Assembly (NCBI GenBank): GCA_030141605.1
Contig: JAQGDQ010001412.1
Coordinates: 1-42,128, forward strand
DNA: 42,128 nucleotides
Origin: Tubiluchus corallicola
Taxonomy: Eukaryota; Priapulida; Priapulimorpha; Priapulimorphida; Tubiluchidae
Direction: 5' to 3'
In this document: positions 33,361 to 42,128 of the stretch, piece by piece
Layout of the letters: each line of letters begins with the position of its first letter
How positions within the stretch are numbered: the first letter of the stretch is position 1
Position numbers and translations under genes: made by a program
Notes under the pieces: generated by a model
Told to the model about the DNA's origin: nothing
Databases searched by the model: none
Seen by the model: the letters and a program-made list of their open reading frames with translations, nothing else

Positions 33361-33922
33361 TTGGCACCATTCTGTTTCGGAAGACAATGGAGTGTGCTCC
33401 AATAGAGCTGCAGCGAAGCTAAGCAACGTAGAGCCTGGTTAGTACTTGGATGGGTGACCGCCTAGAAATACCGGTGCTGTAGGTTTGCGGGATGCCCACA
33501 CTGTATCTCGACACTAGATGGAGGAGCTACACAAGCAGCCAACGGCTAGAGGGCGGAGGAGGTCAAGTGACCCGATGGCCATGTGTAGAGGAGTAAACCT
33601 TCCAAATCAGGAGTGGATCCCCGAAGGCGGACCAGTGCAGCATGTTCACTGACTCCGGCAGCTCCTGCAGCCAACCTGGTGCCAAACGTATCGCTCCGCT
33701 TTCCTTTGGACTACACCAGGGAGGAAGAGAGGGGGTTCCTGTTGTCTGGGCAACTCAGGATCTCCATACACCTTACCCAGGCGTGCGCCCTGGAGAGGCC
33801 ACTCCATTGGTTCAAGGATCGGATTGCTCAGCCACAGTCGACGCTGCAGCTCCATCAGTGTGATCAATAACTGACTCTCCTGGCGCACACTCCATTGTCT
33901 TCCGAGACAGAAGAATGCCAAC
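33361..33922. mobile_element. Inverted-repeat element containing a 5S rRNA-like segment
   Basis: The ~41-base ends 33361-33401 and 33881-33922 are inverted copies (tcggaagacaatggagtgtg in common), and gagctgcagcg is repeated inward of both. Inside lies the 5S-like stretch at 33415-33486 and a GC-rich part with no recognised protein. Repeat G copies flank it in direct orientation. Confidence 0.6.
33415..33486 (+). repeat. 5S rRNA-derived segment (3' two-thirds)
   Basis: gaagctaagcaacgtagagc, ctggttagtacttggatggg and tgaccgcctagaaataccgg then tgctgtaggtt match the 5S rRNA A box, intermediate element, C box and 3' end almost throughout. The 5' third is missing, so this is a 5S-derived SINE part or pseudogene. 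Confidence 0.85.
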
Positions 33923-33928
33923 CAATTT

Positions 33929-34195
33929 GCAAACCAAAACCGTCCATAAGTCGGCCTAGTTAAAACTATGTTATTATGCTTCAGAGTAGAAAGCACCAAA
34001 AAAATAAGAGATATAATTTTACAAAAAACGGCCGAAAAATGTCCTTTTTTTGGAGGTTTTTCGCCCCCTTCCTCCCGGTAGGCCCGATTCGAAAAATAAA
34101 CCCCCAATGGCATGACACTAGATCGAGACATTTTGTTTGATGTATAGATCGCCGCAAATGGTGCCGTCGTCCGACCTGTAGCCTCGAATCTTATA
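33929..34195 (-). repeat. Interspersed repeat G, longest copy
   Basis: 34005-34195 is the inverse of 37852-38045 (shared ataagattcgaggctacag, gatctatacatcaaac, attgggggtt, tttttcgaatcgggcc, cggccgttttttg). The 33929-33998 end matches the fragments at 6290 and 33256. It sits just upstream of the TM2 exon. A 184-codon minus frame across it is a repeat artefact. Confidence 0.75.
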
Positions 34196-34391
34196 TACAT
34201 ATATATATATATATTAAGCCCATACCAGCGAAATTAATAAATACGATGGAAAGTAAGGGCACTTATTTTTTCTTCTCTGTTACTTCTGATTATTTTTGAT
34301 GTTGGTAAGCACAAATGATTCACAAAATTTCATTATCTCGGCTAAAAGAGGTACTCAAATTGCATTTGTAAGACTAACGTGTTGTTTCTAG

Positions 34392-34574
34392 AGTTGGGAC
34401 GTTGTGGCGGACATTGGCGGAGTCAGCGCTCTGTTTTGGGGCGTGTCCTTGCTGACCCTGGCAGAGTTTGCCGAGTACTTATTCACGCTGGTCACTATTC
34501 CGTGCATCGACTATCAGCCGGACAAACAGACGATGCGGGAAGCTGCGAGAGCAAAGCAAAATGAAGAGATGAAG
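34392..34574 (+). CDS. DEG/ENaC channel, TM2 exon, plus strand
   Basis: The exon is 183 bases (61 codons), phase 0 at both ends. The acceptor is ttgtttctag (34390-34391) and the donor is GTATGA (34575). It reads SWDVVADIGGVSALFWGVSL then LTLAEFAEYLFTLVTI and a charged cytosolic tail (DYQPDKQTMREAARAKQNEE). 'D-I-G-G-x-x-x-L-[FW]-x-G-x-S-x-L-x-x-x-E' is the TM2 signature, and G-V-S is the G-x-S selectivity filter. If intron retention occurred, translation would stop two codons past the donor. The C-terminal exon, if any, is not found. With 33109-33190 it supplies exactly the end that the minus-strand exons lack. Confidence 0.92.
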
Positions 34575-34734
34575 GTATGAATAACATCGTATCTGTGAAA
34601 GTCATGTTTGAGGTTGTAGATGAATCACTTTGTAGAAAAAGAATAAAACACTATACTACATATTTGCACAAAACTGAAAACGTTTATTAGACTACATACA
34701 CATATGTAGAATGACTGCTACACTGAACACCGAG

Positions 34735-35095
34735 AACAAGAGTGTCCTGCACTGATCACTGAGAGTTAGACAGTAAGTGACATGATTAGCACGACTGCTG
34801 CACTGCACTGAGAGTGTGAGTTAGACAGTTGTGTAGCACGACTAGCATGACTTCTGCACTGCATTGAGAGTGAGACAGGTGTGTAGCACGACTAGCATGA
34901 CTTCTGCACTGCACTGAGAGTGTGAGTTAGACAGGTGTGTAGCACGACTGCTGCACTGCACTGAGAGTGAGAGTTAGACAGTAAGTGACATGAGTATCAC
35001 GACTGCTGCACTGCACTGAGAGTGTGAGTTAGACAGGTGTGTAGCACGACTAGCATGACTTCTGCACTGCATTGAGAGTGAGACAGTGACTAGAA
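34735..35095 (+). repeat. Irregular tandem repeat, ~55-bp units
   Basis: Blocks gtgagttagacaggtgtgta, gcacgactagcatgacttct and gcactgcactgagag recur about six times with deletions. Confidence 0.9.
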
Positions 35096-35627
35096 GTAGA
35101 ATCCAGTCAGTATATATAGGTATAGGTAATTGTAATTGACTAGGATTCTGGTTTCAAGCACAGGAAGGGACCAGACCGTTTCTGGTTTTGGTCACTGTTG
35201 CTCTCAAATCTGCCCAGGCATGGACAGGACAACAGCAATGCAGCAAGAATTAACAAAACTTACAAAAGTAAAATTATAAGCATCAGTAAATTCTCCCAAG
35301 ATTAACCACGAGAATGCACATTGTAATGTGAAAAATGACATCACGAAATCATTTAAAACATTTTAGACGGTTTTAATTAAATTTATTTCAAACATTAAAA
35401 CATACAAGCGAAAATGCTATAACATGAAAATTTAAATTTCTTAAACACATGTAGTAAGTCAATATAATTCGAATACTAGAATACGTTATGGACTTTACAC
35501 GACTGAACAAAATGAACAACAACGGACAGAATTAATGGTTTCTGTAAGAAAACAAACAATTTTTCCTAAAAATAAAACAACAAATAGAAAGGGTTTCCAA
35601 AATTAAAAGAAAAATTTTAGCCTAATC
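35096..35627. other. Unique AT-rich sequence downstream of the LRR gene
   Basis: No gene is recognised. It is the likely 3' side of the minus-strand LRR gene. A sequence attaaa/aataaa signal is not obvious immediately after the stop. Confidence 0.4.
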
Positions 35628-35770
35628 TTAGCATAAGTCAAGGATTTTGCATGTTGAAATTGTGAATTCTTTTCCAATAACACGCTTAGGACTCCGCGGA
35701 TCACAAGCCAAGTGTATGGACCTCCACTCGTCCACCAGAGACCAGTTAAGACGCTTGTCGCAGACCAGTC
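35628..35770 (-). CDS. Secreted LRR protein, C-terminal exon (LRRCT-like)
   Basis: The acceptor is ttattttctag (AG at 35772-35771). The open frame LVCDKRLNWSLVDEWRSIHL, then ACDPRSPKRVIGKEFTISTC, ends at TAA (35628-35630). The pattern 'L-x-C-D-x-x-L-x-W ... C-x-x-P-x-x-x-x-G-x-x-[FL] ... C' is that of a leucine-rich-repeat C-terminal cap. This frame needs one carried-over base, but the exon at 36958-37632 leaves two, so either a small exon in the 1.19-kb intron was missed or an indel intervenes. Confidence 0.65.
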
Positions 35771-36757
35771 CTAGAAAATAAAGTCCTTGTTAGCTATAGG
35801 CATACGATGCTTGGGGTTAAGAGGGGGGCGGGATTGCCTTACCACAGCAAAAGAACTATATTTCATGTCAAAAGCTAATTATTTTGAGAAGCAAATAATT
35901 ATCTTTTAAAATTTAAGGTTTCAACGTTTAAAAATTGCTGCAATTAAAGAGTTCTTTGTGTGACGAATTGTTTATAAAGTTTAATAATTATAAAGCTATA
36001 AAAATGACTGCTATCAGTTTTAGCTCACTAAACCTCCTAAGTCTATTACTCACTTGTTAAGCACACACTGCTCAATGTTGTGGCAAAGTTAGAGACATTT
36101 TTGCAAAAGGAAAGCGTAATCTGGGTCACCATTATTTCTTCTGAATTTGTCAAACGTTGGAAAAACTTTTGTGAAAGTATTTGCATGTTTGTTCAGTGAA
36201 AATGCAAATGTTTGACTTGTGTCTTGTTAGACTAGTGATTTCTTAGTAAAGGATATTTATTATAATTTGGTGTTGTTGCATTTATTTATTGTTACTTTTG
36301 CAATTGTTATATGGTGTGATGTCAGGAGCTGATTGTCTCCCCCCTCCCTCAAATTAAAGCAACTTGGAAAATTTTCAGAGCAAATTTATTGTACCGCCAC
36401 CTTGTGAAACTTCCTCCCGTATGCCTATGTTGCTAGCATTTTACTAATGAGTAATTTTAATAAAACATTCTGCCATGTGAAACATTTTGAAAGCTTGATC
36501 AGAACAAAATATTGCAGAATTTGGTTTTAGTAATTTCTCTGATTTTTTGCTTAGTCACTTCCTGTTAGCTGGAGGTTTGTTGTTCACCCACTGAATTAAG
36601 CAGTAAAATACATGCATAAATTTACAAACATTTATTAGTTTTAGATTTACTCTGAGTAAATAAAGCAAAAAATACAATATGCAAATAACAAAACCTCCTG
36701 GTAATGCACGTTATACAAAATATACCAGCACACCGGGAAAGGGAGCTAGCTGTTTCA

Positions 36758-36780
36758 CCCCCCCCCACCCCCCCACCCCC
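36758..36780 (-). other. G-quadruplex-capable tract in the LRR intron
   Basis: The plus strand is a C run interrupted by single A; on the minus (sense) strand it reads G5-T-G7-T-G9. Three long G runs with one-base loops can supply four G-tracts. Confidence 0.7.
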
Positions 36781-36957
36781 GCACGAATTCTGACTAAACA
36801 AACCTGAGGCTTTTAACGACTGTTTACCAACCTAATAACAGATTTCTTTTTTATGATTTCTAAAGGTAAGGATCTTTTTAAAAAGTTGATTTTCCAATGT
36901 TTACTAGAGATTTTTTAGACATTTTGTCACTTCTGTTTGCCAAAAACGAAACTCACC
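36781..36957. other. LRR gene intron, 5' part
   Basis: Starts at the GTGAGTT donor (36957, minus strand). AT-rich, with no exon recognised. Confidence 0.5.
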
Positions 36958-37632
36958 TGTAGCGATTATAGTAACTTGAGAAGTGGGAGCGACTTGGGTG
37001 TAGCAGAGGCTTCTCTATGCTCTCCACAAACATTACATACAAGAAAGAGAAGTTTGGATCTTGAGTCAAATCCAAGGCAGGAATCTTCAAATCTCGACTG
37101 CCATAGAACATCTTTATTTCTAGTAGACCAGTTACTTTAGCAAAAGCTTGTGGATGTATGTGTGCAAGAGCTCTTTATTAAAAGTGAATGCAAGCGACTC
37201 AACGGTACCTACAATAGCATTAGCAGGCAAGGTAGTGAATTTACCTATGTTTATAGATAATTCACGCACTGATTTACCGGTAAAATTCATTCTGAAAGGA
37301 TTTTCACCTGCGGATTCGTTGGTTGCAAAAAGTTCGATTTTCAGCTTTGCTATAGGTTGAGGAAGCTTATCAGCTATATTCTGAATATCCTCAGGTTTCA
37401 AGCAATAACCGTCATATCCATATGGTGATGCTTCTGTTACCTGGTAGCACTTCGGTTCTTGATAGTTTGGTCTGCAGATTATAGTACAATTGTCTCTTTT
37501 GTAATAATGTGTGACATGAGAGCATAAATGATGGTCAATCTTTTCACAAAAGTCTGAAAACCCTGGCTGAATGCACATCACAACAATAATAAATGCACCA
37601 CAAAGGATTATAGAAACTTTAGGTGTCTCCAT
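36958..37632 (-). pseudogene. Secreted leucine-rich-repeat protein, first coding exon, frameshifted
   Basis: The ATG at 37632 starts METPKVSIILCGAFIIVVMC, a signal peptide (about 26 residues). A six-Cys N-terminal region (C-E-K, L-C-S, N-C-T, I-C-R, K-C-Y, Y-C-L) and LRR-like strands (VRELSINIGKFTTLPANAI) follow. There are three N-glycosylation sites. The first frame stops at 37132-37134, but the second frame picks up the expected LRR continuation (IHPQAFAKVTGLLEIKMFYG ... HFSSYYNRY), open for about 65 codons to a clean GTGAGT donor at 36957. The switch falls in CACACA at about 37158-37166, consistent with a 2-base insertion. It may be a pseudogene, an allele, or a sequence error. The family beyond 'secreted LRR' is unknown. 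Confidence 0.6.
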
Positions 37633-37851
37633 CTTAGTGCAAACAAGTCAACAAGTTAAGTTAGTACGCTTGACTGACTTCGAAAAGGATATTGAAGGTA
37701 GGAGACACAAGTTTCAACTGAGCAAAAATTAGAATGTTTATGACGAATGAACAATAGACAATGCTGTACCGTAACTATGACAACATGACCTAATAATGTC
37801 TCTGCGTAACTTATCGTATATATTAATTCTACTGGTATGGTCCTTAATATA
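37633..37851. other. Upstream region of the LRR gene
   Basis: About 220 bases of unique sequence before repeat G. No clear TATA box is seen. Confidence 0.3.
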
Positions 37852-38045
37852 TAAGATTCGAGGCTACAGCTGGGACGACGCAACCATTAGTGGTGATCTA
37901 TACATCAAACGAAAGGTCTCGATCTCGTGTCCTACCATTGGGGGTTAATTTTTCGAATCGGGCCCACCGGGCGAACGGATGCGCAAAACCTCCAAAAATG
38001 GCCATTTTCGGCCGTTTTTTGCAAAACTTGTACGTCTGAGATCTG
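37852..38045 (+). repeat. Interspersed repeat G, plus copy
   Basis: Inverted partner of 34005-34195. The pair is nested inside the larger inverted blocks. Confidence 0.75.
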
Positions 38046-38811
38046 GAAAAATGGTATGGGTCGTGGGTGGTGCTGCCTATGGATAGATAGCCCGTTCAGC
38101 GGTGGGTGTAGTAGGCGTATTTAGAATTTGCGAGAGGGGCACGGTGTCCCGTAAGGAGCGTTTTCCCGGGACCCAACTCTCGATTTTTTCGAAATTTTGA
38201 CCAAACAGCCTGTAGAAAAAACGTTCTAGCGGCGCCTGGTGGGACTTTCGAAAGGAGATATTTAGCTCATTAGAAAGAGGAGGAACAGGGCTACACGATT
38301 GGTGTGGGCTATATTTTATGGCACGTCCACCCTGAGGAGTGCCGACCAGTTAATTATTCTATTTTTTGCAATTTTCGCTTGGAAACTTGCTGACGCAAAG
38401 CCATTGTTCTGACATCATATATTATACTCCTTATAACTTTAATTCAGTAAAAGCTGCTGCTGGCTTTGCGTTATAAGTGAGGACTAGGATGTCCGCGTAT
38501 TATTGATCATAAGTGTACTCATATGCAAAATTTTTTGCCGTTCCTTTGCTAGTTAGAATATTATATTTATCATTTTTATCAGCGGCAATGATTTCTATTG
38601 AGTTTGATTCATTCTAATGCTTTTCATCTACTTTATCAATTTGTTGAGATATTTTAGGCACATGCGTTCTCCACGGTTGGCAAGAGGTTTGAGGCCTTTT
38701 CCGATTGTTTTGCTGGCTCATTTCCTCATCTTTTCTACATCTTTCTTTTCTGTCTGTGTTTGCCCGAAATGTAATCTCCGTGAGTTATTTTTGAGAGTGC
38801 CAAACCGAAAT
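38046..38811. other. Unique sequence, nothing recognised
   Basis: A GC-richer start (38046-38350) may be the rest of repeat G. A 67-codon plus frame at 38617-38820 has no domain. Confidence 0.35.
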
Positions 38812-39635
38812 GATATATGAATTTATATGATATGATATATGAATTTATATGATGTGATATATGAATTTATATGATGTGATATATGCATTTATATGATATG
38901 ATATGAATTTATATGATATGATATATGAATTTATATGATGTGATATATGAATTTATATGATGTGATATATGAATTTATATGATGTGATATATGAATTTAT
39001 ATGATATGATATATGAATTTATATGATGTGATATATGAATTTATATGATGTGATATATGAATTTATATGATATGATATGAATTTATATGATGTGATATAT
39101 GAATTTATATGATGTGATATATGAATTTATATGATGTGATATATGAATTTATATGATATGATATATGAATTTATATGATGTGATATATGAATTTATATGA
39201 TGTGATATATGAATTTATATGATATGATATGAATTTATATGATGTGATATATGAATTTATATGATGTGATATATGAATTTATATGATGTGATATATGAAT
39301 TTATATGATGTGATATATGAATTTATATGATGTGATATATGAATTTATATGATGTGATATATGAATTTATATGACGTGATATATGAATTTATATGATGTG
39401 ATATATGAATTTATATGATGTGATATATGAATTTATATGATGTGATATATGAATTTATATGATGTGATATATGAATTTATATGATGTGATATATGAATTT
39501 ATATGACATGATATATGAATTTATATGATGTGATATATGAATTTATATGATGTGATATATGAATTTATATGATATGATATATGAATTTATATGATATGAT
39601 ATATGAATTTATATGATGTGATATATGAATTTATT
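38812..39635 (-). repeat. 22-bp satellite, ~37 copies, inverted partner
   Basis: The unit gatatatgaatttatatgat then gt is the reverse complement of the 31946-32430 unit. About 820 bases. Confidence 0.97.
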
Positions 39636-40045
39636 CCACAGCAACTTAAACATACATACACATTGTTATTACAATGAAAAAAATTATAAACTAAACGAGT
39701 TACTGTGAGGAGGAGGAAGGAGCATTGAGCTTTCGAGTCCTCCTCCAGATAAGTGGAACAATTGACAATTAACATTACATTTTCATCAGTTATAGCATAC
39801 ATTAGAACAAAATAAGTTTTGTTAGTAACTTAAGATCAGGATGAGTAAAATTGTGAGTTAATTATACCGTTGTAGTAGGTAATTCTTTGATGCTTTTTTA
39901 AATTGATTTTTCATTTCACGCGGAATTGATGACCATATTTTAATAACATTATATTTTGATGACTGTTTCATCATATTTGTTTTTGGAAAACGGAGTACAT
40001 AGTTTTCGACTGAATATCTTGTGTAAAGATCATGTTGATTTGAAA
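39636..40045 (-). mobile_element. LINE 3' end fragment L, minus-strand copy
   Basis: Nearly identical to the inverse of 31504-31945, including the satellite junction (ttattccacagcaacttaaa). Part of the composite inverted block. Confidence 0.65.
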
Positions 40046-40054
40046 CTGGACTAA

Positions 40055-40315
40055 ACTACGACGTCATATGACGTAGAGCCCTTTTTGTGACATCATGCAT
40101 TTAAACAGTATGGTAGCGCTTATGCAAATGTGCTTGATGCGCCAGGGAAGGTGCTTACCGAAGTTAGTTTCTGACGTGTGTTTGGTTACAGTTAATTAAC
40201 TTTCTAAGCTGATCACTCAAATATAAGAAACAATTGTCAACTTTTACGGGCAAGAAAATGTATATTTGTTACAGTGAATTAAAATGAGATTGAGTCTAAG
40301 CAATCGTCTGGCTAG
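40055..40315 (+). repeat. Interspersed repeat R, copy 3
   Basis: Inverse of 31250-31510 and similar to 20478-20914 (gacgtcatatgacgtagagc, ttaattaactttctaagctg). Confidence 0.85.
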
Positions 40316-40850
40316 CCTTTAAGCTCGTAGCCCTAATGAAGCATATTAGAGCATGATGCACGGGATTGATAATAATGCATTACTCACTGTGCTTGGATTA
40401 CAACAATTTATCTAAAAATAATGCATTGGGTAAAAGCTTACTGTTTAATAGTCCCTGTCATGTAGTTGTAGATTGTTATGTAATTGTAGGTTGTCATGTA
40501 GTTGTGGTTTGTTATGTAATTGTAGGTTGTCATGTAGTTGTAGTTTGTTATGTTGTTGTAGGTTGTCATGTAGTTGTATATTGTTATGTAGTTGTAGGTT
40601 GTTATGTAGTTGTAGTTGTTATGTAGTTGTAGGTTGTTATGTAGTTGTAGGTTGTTATGTAGTTGTAGGTTGTTATGTAGTTGTAGGTTGTTATGTAGTT
40701 GTAGTTTGTTATGTAGTTGTAGATTGTTATGTAGTTGTAGGTTGTTATGTAGTTGTAGTTTATGTAGTTGTAGGTTGTTATGTAGTTGTAGTTTATGTAG
40801 TTGTAGGTTGTTATGTAGTTGTAGGTTGTTATGTAGTTCAAGTGCGACTT
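40316..40850 (+). mobile_element. SINE-derived segment with 20-bp minisatellite, plus strand
   Basis: The leading part (gggtaaaagcttactgttta, atagtccctgt) corresponds to the SINE body's gggtaaaagtgg...aatagtctctgt. The ttatgtagttgtaggttg block is then repeated about 19 times. The SINE 3' end is missing; the 42-bp satellite starts instead. Inverted partner of 30784-31140. Confidence 0.8.
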
Positions 40851-41570
40851 AGGTAAGTCAAATGTAGACACAGGAAAGTTCAAGTGCGACTTAGGTAAGT
40901 CAAATGTAGACACAGGAAAGTTCAAATGCGACTTAGGTAAGTCAAATGTAGACACAGGAAAGTTCAAGTGCGACTTAGGTAAGTCAAATGTAGACACAGG
41001 AAAATTCAAATGCGACTTAGGTAAGTCAAATGTAGACACAGGAAAGTTCAAGTGCGACTTAGGTAAGTCAAATGTAGACACAGGAAAGTTCAAATGCGAC
41101 TTAGGTAAGTCAAATGTAGACACAGGAAAGTTCAAATGCGACTTAGGTAAGTCAAATGTAGACACAGGAAAGTCCAAATGTGACTTAGGTAAGTCAAATG
41201 TAGACACAGGAAAGTTCAAATGTGACTTAGGTAAGTCAAATGTAGACACAGGAAAGTCCAAATGTGACTTAGGTAAGTCAAATGTAGACACAGGAAAGTT
41301 CAAATGCGACTTAGGTAAGTCAAATGTAGACACAGGAAAGTTCAAATGCGACTTAGGTAAGTCAAATGTAGACACAGGAAAGTTCAAATGTGACTTAGGT
41401 AAGTCAAATGTAGACACAGGAAAAGTTCAAATGTGACTTAGGTAAGTCAAATGTAGACACAGGAAAGTTCAAGTGTGACTTAGGTAAGTCAAATGTAGAC
41501 ACAGGAAAGTTCAAATGCGACTTAGGTAAGTCAAATGTAGACACAGGAAAGTTCAAATGTGACTACATTG
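40838..41570 (+). repeat. 42-bp satellite, ~17 copies
   Basis: The unit is gttcaaatgcgacttaggta, agtcaaatgtagacacagga and aa. The period is a multiple of three, so the minus strand has a 271-codon false frame (STFDLPKSHLNFPV repeated). Confidence 0.97.
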
Positions 41571-41734
41571 TTATTTTAACTTAAGAGCAATTGTTAAATT
41601 GAAATTAAAGAAGATTATATTTAACATCCTTAAACTTTACCACCTAGCCACATTTGAGATACCAATGTCACATTTGACTTGACATGTGTCTACATTTGAC
41701 TTACCAAAAACGCTTAAGATTTCTTGAAAACCAT
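41571..41734. other. Spacer between two related satellites
   Basis: Mostly unique, with degenerate acatttgacttacc-like pieces around 41650-41710. Confidence 0.6.
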
Positions 41735-42128
41735 TGTTAACACATTTGAACTACCTAAGTCTACATTTGAGTTACCAAGACACATTTGAACTACCCAAGT
41801 CTACATTTGAGTTACCAAGACACATTTGAACTACCTAAGTCTACATTTGAGTTACCAAGACACATTTGAACTACCTAAGTCTACATTTGAGTTACCAAGA
41901 CACATTTGAATTACCTAAATCTACATTTGAGTTACCAAGACACATTTGAATTACCTAAGTCTACATTTGAGTTACCAAGACACATTTGAACTACCTAAGT
42001 CTACATTTGAGTTACCAAGACACATTTGAATTACCTAAATCTACATTTGAGTTACCAAGACACATTTGAATTACCTAAATCTACATTTGAGTTACCAAGA
42101 CACATTTGAACTACCTAAGTCTACATTT
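41735..42128 (+). repeat. 40-bp satellite, ~10 copies, runs off the right edge
   Basis: The unit is cacatttgaactacctaagt, ctacatttgagttaccaaga. The motifs (acatttgag/a-ttacc, cctaagtc) are those of the reverse complement of the 42-bp unit, so the two arrays are related and oppositely oriented. Confidence 0.95.

Noticed and set aside
33415-33486. Functional 5S rRNA gene
   Set aside because: Lacks the 5' third of 5S rRNA, has core changes and is embedded in a repeat.
33613-34200. 85-codon plus and 184-codon minus frames
   Set aside because: They cross repeat G and the inverted-repeat element; both strands are open, with no domain.
40602-41417. 271-codon minus frame with STFDLPKSHLNFPV repeats
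   Set aside because: The 42-bp unit is divisible by three, so the frame stays open; no start context or other gene feature.

Overview
This is a repeat-dense, AT-rich metazoan nuclear window. The evidence is spliced genes with GT-AG introns, a TOMM20 orthologue, DEG/ENaC channel exons, tRNA-derived SINEs, LINE 3' ends, MITEs and a solo LTR. It looks like a marine-type invertebrate with an expanded intronic repeat load, but I cannot name the species. There is a 495-base N gap at 22577-23071.

Four coding units can be supported. (1) A DEG/ENaC (amiloride-sensitive type) sodium channel gene on the minus strand is seen as six exons in consistent phase: 20934-21124 (TM1), 9623-9827, 7934-8085, 7039-7139, 2790-2953 and 1419-1529. 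It runs out of the left edge, and its first exon and its C-terminal half are not in view. (2) TOMM20, the mitochondrial outer-membrane import receptor, is complete on the plus strand in two exons (16008-16397 and 18463-18516). It lies wholly inside the 11-kb intron between the first two visible channel exons, antisense to the channel gene. (3) Two more DEG/ENaC exons, pre-TM2 and TM2 with the G-x-S filter, lie on the PLUS strand at 33109-33190 and 34392-34574, without recognisable N-terminal exons upstream. They are a second gene, a relic, or the displaced or inverted tail of gene 1. (4) A secreted leucine-rich-repeat protein gene on the minus strand (36958-37632 plus 35628-35770) carries an apparent 2-nt frameshift.

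Most of the rest is mobile or tandem DNA. From left to right: a hAT-like MITE carrying a long GA tract; a heat-shock-type promoter between inverted ends; a foldback element holding a 163-bp tandem array with a solo LTR in it; a 58-bp minisatellite built from the splice acceptor and first ten codons of a channel exon; a second hAT-like MITE; two head-to-tail copies of a 2.26-kb element; a Tigger-like MITE; and two tRNA-derived SINEs. Next come the large 33-bp and 31-bp satellite arrays around the gap, a four-unit array with 5S rRNA-like sequence, and a 55-bp-arm palindrome. Near the right end are two large inverted composite blocks (SINE-derived minisatellite, repeat R, LINE 3' end and 22-bp satellite) that flank 32.4-38.8 kb. 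Two related satellites in opposite orientation end the window.

The most notable points are the minisatellite made of splice-acceptor/exon units, the antisense nesting of TOMM20, the channel exons split between strands next to large inverted repeats, and the orphan heat-shock promoter inside the channel gene.
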